In this document: positions 36,778-48,858 of the stretch, in pieces
How the letters are laid out: each line of letters begins with the position of its first letter
Numbering within the stretch: the first letter of the stretch is position 1
Assembly (NCBI GenBank): GCA_022661535.1
Contig: JAKULF010000014.1
Coordinates: 186,001-250,000, forward strand
Origin: Eutypa lata
Lineage: Eukaryota > Ascomycota > Sordariomycetes > Xylariales > Diatrypaceae
Reading direction: 5' to 3'
Length of the DNA stretch: 64,000 nucleotides
Program-made: the position numbers and the translations under genes
Notes under the pieces: model-generated
Database searches by the model: none
What the model saw: only the letters and a program-made list of their open reading frames with translations
What the model was told of the DNA's origin: nothing

Positions 36778-38933
36778 ATGGCTCATGAGATCGAAGAAGC
36801 CGGCACTGCTGCTGCTCCGCCTGCAGCCGATGAAGTTAAACCATACAGGATCCATGTACGCGTTCCCGCTCGCCGATCTTTAACTAGATCTGTATCCTGC
36901 CTGTCCTGTTAGATATTGCTGTGGCTGACAACCCCCCCCCTCAGATCTCTTCACGCTATTTAGATCTCACGAGACAGAAGCTTGAGATCACGAGACTGCC
37001 CCGTGAGCCGGCAGAGCCAAAATCACATTCCTGGTGGGCGCCGAAGCCTCAGGTCGAGCCCCTCATAGATTTCTGGTGAGTCCAAGTTCGTTCGCGACCC
37101 TTGTCGCAATCTTCAATGTAAAGAAAATATTAAGGGCATGTGGTTAATCATTTCTTGTCCAGGCTGGAACAGTACTCGTGGAGAGCTCAGGAAGATGCGC
37201 TGAACGTACAGCTGCCGCAGTTCCGCACGGGGTTCACGGTGTCGCCGTCCTCGTCGTCTCCCGAGACGCTGGTCAGGCTTCACTTCGTCCATGTCCGCTC
37301 ACCTCATGCGAACGCGGTTCCCCTGCTCCTGATCCCGCCTTTCCCCGCGTCTAACCTGTCATTCGGACATCTCATCAAGCACTTCACGGAGCCCGAAGGC
37401 GACGTCGCCACTGCTGCTAACCAGCCCTTCCACCTGGTGATTCCCGCGTTGCCGGGGCTCGGCTTCAGCGATGCGCTGCCGAACAACGTCCCCGCTATAT
37501 CCACCACCGCCCGGCTGCTGGACTCGCTGATGCGCCGGCTCTCGTACCACTATTACCTGACGACGAATGCGTCCGCCGGGTCTGCCTCCCCGGCTGGGAT
37601 CGACTATAAACTCGCCCGTCGCCTGGCCACGCATCACTCTGACTCATGTCTCGGAACGCACCTCATCTCCCCGCCCTTGACGCGGCCGAAGCTGAAGGAG
37701 GCACCCGTGGAATGGGCAAAGTACTCGGTCGCGAGGCTAACCCGCGCTCCGGTTCTGGGGTACCGGGCCGAAGACTTCTCTGCTATGAGTCGATCCAGCC
37801 GTGCCCGGTCACCACCATCGTCAACGTCATCATCGTCGTCTCCGTCCAATAAAAAGACGCAAGCGCAAACACCCAGTCTGGACCCCCTGGCGCTGCGCGA
37901 GCCGAACGCGCTCGCCTACGCCCTGTGCGATTCCCCGACAGGCCTCCTAGTCTACGTCCTGATGATCCTGCGACTGCTAGACCCGCGAAGCGAGCTCGCG
38001 CCGACCGAGGTCATCAACCTGACACACCTGGCGTGGCTCCCCGGCCCGGAGGCCGCGATGCGGTTCTGGGCGTACTGCGCGCACCACTCGGAAGAAGAGG
38101 AGGAGGAGGGGAAGAAGGCGCAGCAGAAGCTCTCGAAGAAGAGGGGGTCCGCCTCTTCGTCTTCTTCGACGAAGCCCAAGGTCGGAATCACGGTCTTCCT
38201 CGGCGGCGATGGCGCGGGAGGGAGCGGTAGCAGCAGCACAGGGGCAGCACAAGCTCCTCCTCCCATCGTGGAAGACCAGCCCGCGAACTCTAATAATAGT
38301 TACTGTTATTCGTGTCCCAGCTGGGCAAATCCCAAATTCGACGTGGTCCACGCGCACCGAGCGCCCGGCATGCCGGGTTTACTGGCGTGGCAGCGGCCCG
38401 AGATCATCGCAGCTGGGGTGCGGGGCCTCGCGGCGGCTCTTATCAAAGCCGGCGACGGCGCCCGCTTACGGGAGGATGCTGCGGCAGCACCATCATTACC
38501 GGCCGCTTCGGCTGCTCCGCTCGAGCAGGTGGTGATCGGAAACGACGGCAACAATAACGGAGGCCCAGCCTCAGCCTCAGCATCGGCACCGACCGCCAGC
38601 GCCGTTGCGAATCCTCCTCGCACCCCGACCCATCTGGCTCCTCCGTCGTCTGGGGCCAATAACATCAGTAGGTTGCGGCCCCGCCGCGAGATTAGCGATG
38701 ATACAGCGGTCGGGAGCCGTGACAGCTTATCAATGCCGGCTAAGGACAAGGACTCGTCCCCGGCTGTTTCCGCCTCGATCGATTTCGCGAGTTTGAAGAC
38801 GTCGCCGCTCCTGCCCCCCGATGATGATGACGATGATCGTATGATGGCGGCGGAAGCCCAGCGCGAGGTTGGTGCGACGGATCCTGTTGTCGCCGATGCT
38901 GCTGTTGTGGGGGATGGTGAGTCCCGTAAGTAG
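36778..38933 (+). CDS. Epoxide-hydrolase-fold protein, catalytic residues not recognisable
   Basis: The model is join(36778..36855,36945..37075,37163..38933), about 659 residues. The introns of 89 and 87 nt have GTACGC and GTGAGT donors. The N-terminus matches the epoxide hydrolase N-terminal domain (EHN): KPYRIHISSRYLDLTRQKLE, WWAPKPQVEPLIDFWLEQYS and LPQFRTGF. An alpha/beta-hydrolase core follows (LRLHFVHVRS-type strand, PLLLIPPFPASNLSFGHLI, FHLVIPALPGLGFSDALP). The HGxP oxyanion motif is replaced by IPPFP (about 127-131). The nucleophile-elbow region reads TTNASAGSASPAG (about 203-215) instead of GGDWG. The usual C-terminal His position reads PGLLAWQRPEII. Long Ser/Ala/acidic low-complexity insertions and tail are present, and the tail could hide an unrecognised intron. 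It probably adopts the fold without epoxide hydrolase activity; its role is unknown. Confidence 0.85.
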
Positions 38934-40633
38934 GGGAAGAGAAGTGGGAGAAAATGGTATGAAGAAGGATGTAAAAACCCGGTGATGGAATATGTTGGGG
39001 TCGAATGCAAGTGAGCTTGATTGTTATGATGGATATGTCGGCAAGTTGCATTGATTTACGCGGTTATGATGCATTTGTATTTATGTACAGGGTCACGAAG
39101 TGTGTACCACCCCCAACCCCCCTTTGTTTGCTTTTATAATGATACCAGGTCGCAGTGAAGGTGGTCAGTTCGAATATTAATTAGTGTATATACCCATCGA
39201 ATTTATTTAAAACTATTCACTGGACTATGAGCCCCTGAATACGCTGGTTTGTTGTAGAACTCGTGTATGTATCTCTCATGATGGGCCCCCCTTAGGACAT
39301 GACGAGTCTTGAGGAACTATACGAAGTAATCTGATGGTGAATTGGTAGAGAGTGAATTGTGTCTATAGGTCTACATAGCTTTGCCACAAATTTATTGAAT
39401 GAGAGGATATGAAACTAGGGGAGTCTAGACAGGACTTAGGGAAGCTTCCTCTATTAGGAAAACTTGGGTCGGGAGTATCCAGCTATTTGTTCAAAAAAAG
39501 CTTCTTCAAACCCCTTTTTTGACATCTTGTGAAGCCCCTTTGTCCCGATGGTCTAATGCCTTGGCTTCTAATCCAACCGAACAATTAAACACAGAAGGTA
39601 TGAATCATATCGTTTAGATTTAGGGCTCAACATCAATGGCAACTTATGGCATTCTGACAGCAGAGCAACCATCTTCCCAGGCCGAAGACGCAACCTTGGA
39701 AGTGGGAGCAGGAAGTTCAGCTACTTATCAACGGCGGCTCCTGGACTGCACGATTTGGGAACCTACTTCAATGCAGAGAGTAGAGCCTAGCTTGGAGGTC
39801 GGGGGCGTATACCAAATCAATATATGTGCCTTTGTCGGATATTGGGTGGGATAGCAAAGTAGTGGCTGAGAGCCCACTAGGTCAAACGGAGGAATTCGGT
39901 AGCAGACGTCACCATTCCGGCGTTTGTAGCCGAAATGGCACCCATATAGCTAGTTCCTGACTTAGATATTCCTGACAATACATCAAGCTTCCTGAGACCA
40001 GTAAAATGACCCCTAACTCTCCACAGCTTTCATGTATATATATACATTGATGCTGGGCTATGAATACATACCCAGACCATCTCGCCGGAATCGCCTCATA
40101 TCCCCAGCTTAAACTTTATAGTTCGCTAGAGCGTTTGCACTTACCTATACGATACTGCTTTAACTTATAAACAGGGCTACTACCCCCTGTCGAAGGCCGC
40201 GTAGTGTCAACGGTTGCATACACTCACAAACACTCCTCACATCCCTACAAAACTGAACAACCCTTCTCAAGAGAAGAGCAGAGTTCGGATCCTGCAGCCC
40301 CCACTGCATTTCTTTTCCTTTTTCTTTTTTCGATTCGTAAACCCAAGTCACTAGACGTGCAAGACCCTTTTTTTTGGTGATTCTCTGAAATCATTTATTT
40401 GATAAAAACGCCGTTGACATGCAAAGTTGGAACTACTAAGTCTAAAGCCTAGTTCCCCGTATTGTCACTGCACCTTTCTCGTGCAGGAAAATCGTTTCCC
40501 TCTCTCCCTTAGCACCTGTCAAGCACTCATCTCTTTCAAGTCTGTGCCGAAACCCCTCAGGTATCTATCAATCTAACCAAGCTCAACGACCTTCATCGCA
40601 CCAATATCTGTTCGTGCGAGATATCCACTTCCT
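38934..40633. other. Intergenic between convergent genes
   Basis: This holds the 3' flanks of the epoxide-hydrolase-like gene (+) and the eIF4E-like gene (-). A 72-codon ATG frame at 39636-39854 is the only candidate. It has ordinary amino-acid composition but no domain, and I do not call it. Confidence 0.45.
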
Positions 40634-41560
40634 TCAGCTAGTCTTCTGCTCCTCTGCTCCTTTCTCCCCCTCTCCGTCGGGCGGCGTGACCTCGATCTGG
40701 GCATCCTTGGCGTCGGCCGCCTCCTGGGCCCTCTTCTGCGAGTCGAGGACGACCTGCAGCTCGGGCGGGGCCTTGAAGCCAGCGTGGTCCGAGTGCTTCT
40801 TGTAGAAGTAGTTGTCGGCCTTGGGCTGTAGCTCCGGCTCCAGGTTCTCCAGCACGCATTTGAGCATGCCGTCGATCGACTTCTGCTTCGACGCGTCACG
40901 GTGCCAGATCGAGATCAGGTGCGAGTTGAAGCGCACGGACAAGCCGACACCGCAGATCTGGTCTCCTACAAGGCAAAAAAAAGAAAAGAATATGTTAGCG
41001 CTGTGTTACTCTAGACCGTTGCAAGATATATGTATCTATATATATATGCATGTGTGTATGTATGGCGACCTACCCTGATCTAAAGCCTCCTGCAGCTTCT
41101 CGCCGATAGCGAGCAGCTGAACACGGGTCCAGAACTCGGGGCCGTTGGACTTGGGGACGCGGAAGGTCCAGCTACCGCCCTGGATGTTGCGGCGGTCCTC
41201 CCAGATGGGGCGGAAGCCGCTCTTGAAGAGGTAGAGGGACTCGCGCATCTTGATCTGCTCGACGGGGGTGTTGTTGCTGTAGCGCCAGAAGTCCTGCACC
41301 GACTCGATCTGGGTGTCGAGCTTCTCCAGCGAGGCCTGGTAGGCGGCTCCTCCTTCCTCCGTCTTGGCCTGCTCCTTGGCCTGCCGGTCGAAGTACACGT
41401 GCCAGTAGTGCTGCGTCGGGAGCGCCCGCATCGTCTTGAGGAAGTTCCGCTTCGCGTCGTCGCGCTGCTCGGCTGGGGACCCGGCCGCGGGCGAGTTCGG
41501 GTCGCTGCTCTGCGAGAGCGAGGACAGGCCCCTCGTGAACAGGCTCGGTCGCATCGCCAT
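40634..41560 (-). CDS. Class II eIF4E (4EHP-like) cap-binding protein
   Basis: The model is complement(41074..41560), complement(40634..40965), about 272 residues. The 108-nt phase-1 intron has donor GTAGGT, a GCTAAC branch site and TGTAG acceptor, and it rebuilds ALDQGDQICGVGLSVRF. eIF4E-fold landmarks in order are HYWHVYFDRQ, DFWRYSNN, SLYLFKSGFRPIWEDRRN (the Trp-Glu pair that stacks on and hydrogen-bonds the m7G cap), GGSWTFRV, FWTRVQLLAIGE, and VRFNSHLISIWHRDAS. The SVRF...ISIW segment and the aromatic Tyr/Phe in place of the first cap Trp resemble metazoan 4EHP/eIF4E2 more than canonical eIF4E. It is expected to be cytoplasmic and to bind capped mRNA, possibly repressing translation. A short N-terminal Ser/Ala-rich extension and a charged C-terminal tail (EGEKGAEEQKTS) flank the core. 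Confidence 0.92.
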
Positions 41561-42969
41561 GGTTGGTTGAAATTGGAAAACTGATTTGTTGACTTGCTTG
41601 TGATATGGCGATTTAACGGTTAGGGAGGCGGGAGGTTAGGCGGTAGGCAGGAAACGTACCTAGTGTAGAGATGATTTCGTAGGGATGGGTCCTGCAGTAA
41701 ATAAATACGTAGAGCCTGCTTGTTTGGGTTGTTGTACAATACAGCTATGTACGTTGTAGATTCTGTTAACCGCCAAGGGGGTGGCGCCTTTGAAGCTACG
41801 CTCTGGCTTTTCGTGATGCAAGGTACGGGCGGTAGCGGGGTCTTCTGGACCTCCTGAGATCACCGCCAAGGGGGGATTCGCTGTATTATTATGTATGGCT
41901 GAATTTTGGGTTCTCTGACTGGTTTGCACTGCGGCTCGAAGTGACGGTGGGGTTGTATAAGGAGGGGTAATGCAACTATTATCAGGGGTTGAGTTACAAG
42001 TGTCTACATTAGTAGCTGCCTACTTACCTATGTATGTAAGATATAACTAGACAAAGACAACCAACAACTTAATGCAAATATGTAAGTATATAAAATGTTG
42101 GTTGGCACTTGGATAGAAGGAAGACACAGCGTGGTATATACAAGCAAGAAAGAAAGAAAGAAAGAGGAAACGTGATGCAGAATAAGAGAGACTAAAAGAG
42201 AGACAATGAAAAAAACACACACCCATGCAACTACATATTATCTACAGCTTAAGGTATGTATGCAGCAGGATCGGGTCGGGTTTCACAGGCCTTCATCAGC
42301 CAATTCTTTGGTGGTGATGAAGGGTGATGGGGGTGACGAAAGAGAATCATTGCGAAACAACTGGCTCTCATCCTACGACCTTACCCAACACTGAAACAAA
42401 CAGAAGCAGATCAAATCCCCCACATGCGCCAGCCTGAGGGTTATAAAGGCCTGGTTGGTAATTAGAGATCAACAGCCTCAAATGGCTAGCCTGGCTTAGC
42501 TGTATCATATCATAGCTTCCACTAACGGTCTTTTTACTTTTATTTGCAAATATGTAGGTACGAATAGTTGGGACGAATTTGACATATACAATGTGGCTCA
42601 GTTGCTTGTCTCTAACAGAAGCCCCCAAATTATTAAAAGTCACCTGCTTGAATTTCTAATACATACCTGTCAAACTGATACAGCTGAAAACCTGTGCCGT
42701 AATTGTATGACTACCCCGAAACCCGCCTTTTTTACTCTCTTCCAGCAGTGAAGGACATAGCAGCATGGTTACCCCTTTACCTGGTTTAGTTAGTGTCCCT
42801 CTAACGTTAGCTAAGCGCTGTAGTAATGGTGTCAACTTGCTGCTAGCTACGCCCCGCCCTGCGGCCCTGCTAAACTGCTACAGCTCTAACCAAGGTGCCG
42901 GTCTCAGGCATAAGTATGCAAATTGAGCCTAGCGTTGCTCAGGCTCGGCTCGGCTCACTTCATTAGTTA
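41561..42969. other. Intergenic, upstream of the eIF4E-like gene
   Basis: AT-rich DNA with the eIF4E-like promoter near 41.6 kb and a (GAAA)n run at about 42144-42165. Frames at 41660-41929 and 42368-42643 show no domain. Confidence 0.5.
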
Positions 42970-42974
42970 CATGG

Positions 42975-43210
42975 CAGGTGGTTTCCAGAAAAATTCGCGC
43001 GTGTCCCAAATATGCTGCATGTTATATGTCCAATTATCTTACCTAGAAAAATAGTAAAAATTTAAGTAAAATGAGAGCTATGCGTATAAAGTTCTTGATG
43101 ATTAACATTAGGTGTTCATTTTGTTGTATTAATTTTTGCTATTAAAATGTCTTCTATCAAAGCATTCATGGGTTATTTGATAGTGCGCGAATTTTTCTGG
43201 AAACCACCTG
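42975..43210. mobile_element. MITE-like element, 236 bp, 26-bp perfect terminal inverted repeats
   Basis: The left terminus 42975-43000 begins CAGGTGGTTTCCAGAAAAAT. It is matched base for base by the reverse complement at 43185-43210. The interior (about 184 bp) is AT-rich and has no coding frame. CATGG occurs immediately outside both ends (42970-42974 and 43211-43215), consistent with a target-site duplication. Because CATG is palindromic, the ends could also be read as GCAGG...CCTGC with a 3-bp ATG duplication. It is a non-autonomous DNA transposon; the superfamily cannot be fixed from one copy. It lies about 215 bp past the stop of the ABC transporter gene. Confidence 0.85.
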
Positions 43211-43425
43211 CATGGTTAATTGTCAATCACGTGCTCTGAGTAGCTTCTCATTGAATATTTATGAACGGTTATGCATCTAGTAGTACTAAGGTAGGTAAGC
43301 AACTAATGATTTAGCTACCTACTTAAGTACTTACTGGATAATGAGTCCCCTGATATGAATCAGACATGGTAAGATTGTATTCGTATTATCAGGAAAAACA
43401 ATGACAGTTGTCGGCCATGAAGTCC

Positions 43426-46400
43426 TCAAGGCCGCGTAGCACTAGTTTGATATAACCTAACAAACCTCGACTCTTGGCTCAACAACGTCTCCGGCGTATC
43501 GAATTCCATTAGGTGGCCGTTGTCGAGTAACGCAACCTTGTCATACCGAGTAATATGTGTGAGACGGTGCATAACCGCAAGGACAGTACAGTCTTTGAAG
43601 GTCGTGTCGATGATATCCTGCATGATTGCTTCCGTCTCGCTGTCGACACTAAGTATTCATATATGCGTCAGTCCCTGCGTTTCTGCTTAAAATATCCCGC
43701 TCCCATGATAGCTCCCTATGGCTTACCTGCTGGTGGCCTCATCAAGTATCAATACTTTGCTATTTCTGACCAAGGCTCGTGCAAGACACAACAACTGCCT
43801 CTGGCCTGCTGACCACATAGCCGTGTCCATCTTTTTGCTCAAGCCGCCCTGTTTCGATATGATGCTCCAGAGCCGGACGCGCTCTAGGGCAAGGATGATG
43901 TCTTCGTCCGAGGCCTTTCCGAAAGGATCAATGTTGAAACGGATCGTTCCGGGCATGAGGAGTGGATCCTGGGGCACCACATTGAGGCGGGAACGAACGT
44001 CAGTGCACGGCATGGTGGAAAGATCGACACCATCAACCGTGATCTGGCCTCCTTGCGTCTCGATCATCTGAAGTAGCGCTAGTATGGTAGACTGCGTATC
44101 ACACAATATGTCAGCTCTCTAGTTTTTGATGATTCGGAGAGGGCAGGGTTCTCGTTGCTTTGGAGACTTTTTTCTTCTTCAACTTTCAGGCCCCGGCTCC
44201 ATAGAACGCTCATCTTAACTATACAGCAATCCAAAGATAACGAGAACTCAACATGTTTTTATACTCACAGTCTTGCCGCAACCGGAGCGTCCGCACAGGG
44301 CGACGTGCTCTGATGGCCTAATGGACAATGAAATACCCTTGATCACCGGTTCCGCACCGGGAGAGTGAGCAGCGACCAGGCTCTTGAACTCGATGTGACC
44401 TTGTGTCGGCCAGACCTGCGCCACCTCGGCCTTGCAGCCGCCGCCGCTGGTTTTCTCTTCCGACTCCGTGTCGGCGACGAATCGTTTGACGCGGGCCACG
44501 GCGCCGATGCTGGACTCCATCATCGTCCACACCTTGATCAGCCTCATGAGGACAGTGCTGAAGGTCATGACCATGACTAGCGAGACACCGACGTTACCGG
44601 CGCTGAACTTATCCTTCCATGTCACGACAACGGCTACCAACACAGCCGCAATGGCTGTAACGAGCATATCTAGCACGAAACCGAGCCAACTCTGGATGCA
44701 GTACTGTAGATAGGCTGGCCGTTGCGATTGATCGATAAACTTGTAATTGCGCTCCTGATATTGCGACTGCCAACCGAAGGCACGAATGGTAGGTGCGCCG
44801 GCGACAGACTCGATGAAGTGCGTGTACAGCGGGGCTTTGGCCTCGATCTCGAGGAGACGAACCTGCCGCGAGGTTTGCAAGTAGAACGATTGTAAGAAGT
44901 ATAGAAGCGCGACGACGAACGGCGCCATCGTGGCTAGGTATTGCGAGAATACAACTAGAATGATGGCCTTGGCCACGGCGGAGAAGCCGGCTAGATCCAT
45001 CCTTTAGTCATCGGTATTAATTAAGGGCAAACCCCTCTCACACAAAGTCTATACTTACTCGCGATGTAGTTTATCATGAGGAGGGGCAGATTCATGTCGA
45101 TAAGTTCCATATCCTGGCTATTCAACAAATGTGCGTCAGTAACACCTGCTATCAAACGTGTGAAGAACCGTATGCAGCTAGTCGTCTTGTATCAAGCGCG
45201 ATCTAGACGGCTAGTTGCCTGTTTTGCCCTAGAGACATATTCACAAGGAATGAGGATATATATCAAAACTTACCTAAATCTATTCGTCAAAGCACCCGTA
45301 TCCGTAGTGGTAAAGAACCGCAGCGGTGCCCTAGTATCCGATTAGCACAGCAATGATGCTTACCATAGTCGATAACCGTACCTCATAGTGCTTACGAGCA
45401 GATCAGAGTGCAGACCGAAGGCCGAGTTGGATATGATGTTGACGATGCCGATCCTAAGAGCTGTCAGTAGATAGCGCGAAGCAGGCAGGGACGAGAGAAA
45501 ATAACCAGCAGGAAATGGCGATAGCTGCAACCCCGAAAATACCCAAAAAAGTGTACAAGCCCACGTACATGCCCAGACTTTTGTTGGCTTCGATTTCATT
45601 GGCTTCCGACCACCATTTAAGCCATACCGCTGTTGGTTTTTGAATGTATCAGCCTCTTTACGGATGTGAACGGGACCTGGTGCACATACTTGCAAATTCG
45701 GTACAGAAGATCCAGACGGCCATGCTCATAAGGAATACGATGATGATCGTATAGCCGGAACTAGCGAAGTAGTAACGGTAAACCGACCAGTCGCCCTTCT
45801 TGCGCCCAGAATCGAGTGTATCGTTGACCTCATCTATCAGTGTACGGGGCACTGAAATGAAGGACTCCGCGGCGGCACTTTCTATACGGGAGATCTCGGT
45901 ATCATTGTCATGCTCTCTGATAGGATCTCTGTCTCGCAAGGCAAGGCCAAGCTTCGCGGCATATCCTTCGTAGGCTAGAAGCGTTTGCGGACTTCCGACT
46001 TCGGCTATCCTGCCGTCCTCAAGAGCGACAATAGTATCGGCGAAGCTCATAAGTTTATCTATGGACAAGCACGTAGTCAGCATTGAAGCCATAAACTTGG
46101 GAGTAGCCCGGAAAGACCTACGACTGTGGGTAGCCAGAATGACTGTCGTGCCGCGTTTGCGGAATAGACCATCATTCCCCAGGAGTCGCTGCGAGACCAG
46201 GTCTACGGTGTGGGCATCCATGCCACTGAAGACGTCGTCAAGGATAACTGTGTCCTTGCGCGAATAAACGGCACGCGCGAGAGCCTATTACAGAGAAATA
46301 TTGATTAGTCCGTCCCGAAGGATCCTCCTAAGGTTTACTCACAATTCTTTGTTTCTGTCCGCCGCTGAGATTGAGACCCTTGCTGCCAACGAGGGTTCTG

Positions 46401-48858
46401 TCGCCCCGTTCTAAGGCCTGCATATCGGCGTCCAGTCCGCACGCCGACTTCACCGTCTTATACCATCTCTGGTCACGTTGCGATACACCGATAATATTAC
46501 TCCGAATCGTGCCATTTTCTAGCCATGGTTGCTGGGCGCAGTAAGCGATAGAAGAAGTACAGTTCGGCGCAGGGCCGAGACTGGTTATTGTTTCACCCAG
46601 TATGCTCTCCAGCAGCATACTCTTACCGCTGCCTACGGCTCCGATACAGACAGTAACGCTTCCTTTCGGCACTCTCAAGTCGATGTCCTTGAGGAAAGGT
46701 GACTTTGATTTGTCCCATGTAAAGCTGTTGTTTTCTAGTGTCATGATGTGCTTTGGATCGTTTTCACTCTGAGCCTGAGCTTGAGCTAGAGAATGAAGAC
46801 TGATGGAGGATCCAGCACGATTGCTAGACTCATCGTGCTCGGCAGCATCATCGGCATAGTTACAGTACTGCTGAATCCGCTCAAAGCTGCCGACACATTG
46901 TAGCAGCTGCGGCATGAGCTGAACAAGCTGGATTACCGGAGCCGTGAGAAGATTGATCAGGGCGATGGCGGTAAACGCCTGGGCGGTTAGAAGGGACTCG
47001 TTCTTCCAATAGAGCGCAATAATCACGTAGACGGCAAAGGTGGCTAGTGGTGATATGTTTTGGGGACATTCTGCTATGAAGACTTAGTAAAAGCTGATAT
47101 AAGCAAGGGCCAATCGACTGGCATCTTACACAGTAGGACATTCCAGACAAGCAACTTGCGGTAGACCTTGGATGTTTGTATCTCAACTTTTCGCAATTTT
47201 TGAATCATGTCAGACATCACAGTGGAGAGTCCTAGCATCTTCACGGCTTTCATGTCGTCAAGCATGGTAGAGGTGATTCGAAGACGCTCTTGGACCTTTT
47301 CGATCCAGGCCACCTGGGCTGTCTTAGCAGCTTTAGACATGGGCACAGTGATACCAATTGAAACTAGGTATTTTTCATCAGCCAGTATTTAGTGAACACC
47401 CGAGAATGAGGTACGTACCAAGAATAACAGCCACTGGTGCCAGACAGGCTAAGAAGACCTGTTGTTCCAGTAGCCAGATGGCCACGCCAATCTCGATAAT
47501 AGAGGCCCATATCTCATGAATTTGCAGAAAGTTGTGACCAATACGCTCGACATCCGTGCCTATCAGGGCTATGGCAGTGGTACCCCCGAGATCAACTGCC
47601 CTTGCCTTCATTGTCTCCTGGTAGACGAGCCCAATGAGTCCTCCCTTGACCCTAGTAATGAACCGCGTCGTCTGGTAAGAGGACAATGCGGTCGAACACT
47701 TTGCATGGAGGTCAGCCTTTCTTGTCTTGGTCGTCGTATCATAAGTTCAATTTTAAGTCATAGTTACCGCAATGCCGAGAAACACTAGAGCCCATGCCCC
47801 TATCAGCGCTCGGCCGAAGACGATATCCGCCGAGGCGTCTCCCACGTAGGAGACTGTAGTGTTGATCAAGAGCGGCTGCGTGAAGTAGAACACGGTCCGG
47901 CACAGCCGCGGCGGGATGGCAGACAGGAACGAGAACAGGTTGGCGTGGAAACATGCTTTGAGGAGACTATATCGCGCTCGATGATCATCTACATATGGTT
48001 GGTTGGTTAGTCGGGTGGTTACTAGTTGCATACTGTGGCAGAGGTGCTTGCATTTTGCCCAGGTGCTCACCAGCTTTTCGCGCAACACACTGCTCTGGAG
48101 TCGGGTGTCGAGTATGGGCAAATCGTCCTGGACTAGAACCTTGGAGTAGCCGGCGCGAAAGGTGGCAACCAGCCAGGCAAAAACAGTACGGGTCCAGAAA
48201 CCACTATACTCTTCCGGCGCGCGGAACCTTTTCTCCCCCTCTGCGACGCTTGATCTCTTCTCGGTAGACTCGAGCAAAAGCGCCACCGCGGTCAAGATTA
48301 ATGTCACAGCCATTGCAGCTGCCTCTCCATTGGCGCCTCCCATCAGCCATAGCGTTCGGACTCTCGGGATATCAAGGATGACTAGTGCGGAGAGATACAA
48401 GGTGAGTAGAGTGGAGGGCCGAAGTGAGCGCTGGTGGTCGATATAAGAAAGCCATGCTGCACCAGCAGTTCCGACAATGGGCAGCACGTCTGCTGCCAAT
48501 GACGCGCTTGTTTGGACCTCAGTCTTCTGTGATCTCAGAACCAGGAGAATCACTTGCGCTGTAAAAGTGCCAGCCAAGGCCGCCTGTGCAATGGTCAATA
48601 GCGGGACAACGAGGGTCTAAGTAGAGGGAGAAACCCTACTAGCTTTCCTAGTAGCAATTTCGATCTGACTGAGCACAAAGCGGGCGACCTTGCCAGGACC
48701 GTGATGTGGAAAGGCAGTAGTAGAAAGAAAACCGCGGTCGGGAGACATGCGAAAAAGACATCACCAAATAGCAGAGTAAAGTCAAACGAGCGACACTCGG
48801 GATCGACTCTTGGACCGAAGATCCTATCGCTAGTGGGCAAGCATGTCGACGACACCAT
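43426..48858 (-). CDS. ABCC-type (MRP-like) ABC transporter, full length, 15 exons
   Basis: Exons (complement): 48640-48858, 48034-48583, 47768-47988, 47419-47698, 47130-47363, 46343-47073, 46122-46284, 45690-46058, 45506-45629, 45382-45453, 45274-45330, 45059-45117, 44269-44990, 43727-44091, 43426-43648. They sum to 1462 residues, the usual size for fungal full ABCC pumps, and every junction keeps frame. The order is an N-terminal hydrophobic TMD0-like region, TMD1, NBD1, TMD2, NBD2. NBD1 has Walker A GAVGSGKS (about 646-653), signature LSGGQKQR, and Walker B VILDDV (Asp instead of the catalytic Glu), with H-loop ATHS. NBD2 has Walker A GRSGCGKT (about 1260-1267), a non-canonical signature WSAGQ, Walker B LILDEATSS and H-loop VMHR. 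It probably exports conjugates or hydrophobic compounds across the plasma or vacuolar membrane. No biosynthetic genes adjoin. Introns 2 (45 nt) and 7 (63 nt) are stop-free and 3n long, so those two junctions are the least certain. Confidence 0.9.

Noticed and set aside
39636..39854. 72-codon ATG frame as a small secreted or effector-like gene
   Set aside because: No signal peptide, no cysteine pattern and no domain; it lies in the shared 3' flank of two convergent genes.
36778..48858. A secondary-metabolite or detoxification cluster formed by the hydrolase-like gene and the ABC pump
   Set aside because: An eIF4E gene and several kb of non-coding DNA separate them, the hydrolase lacks catalytic residues, and no backbone synthase, P450 or oxidoreductase is present.
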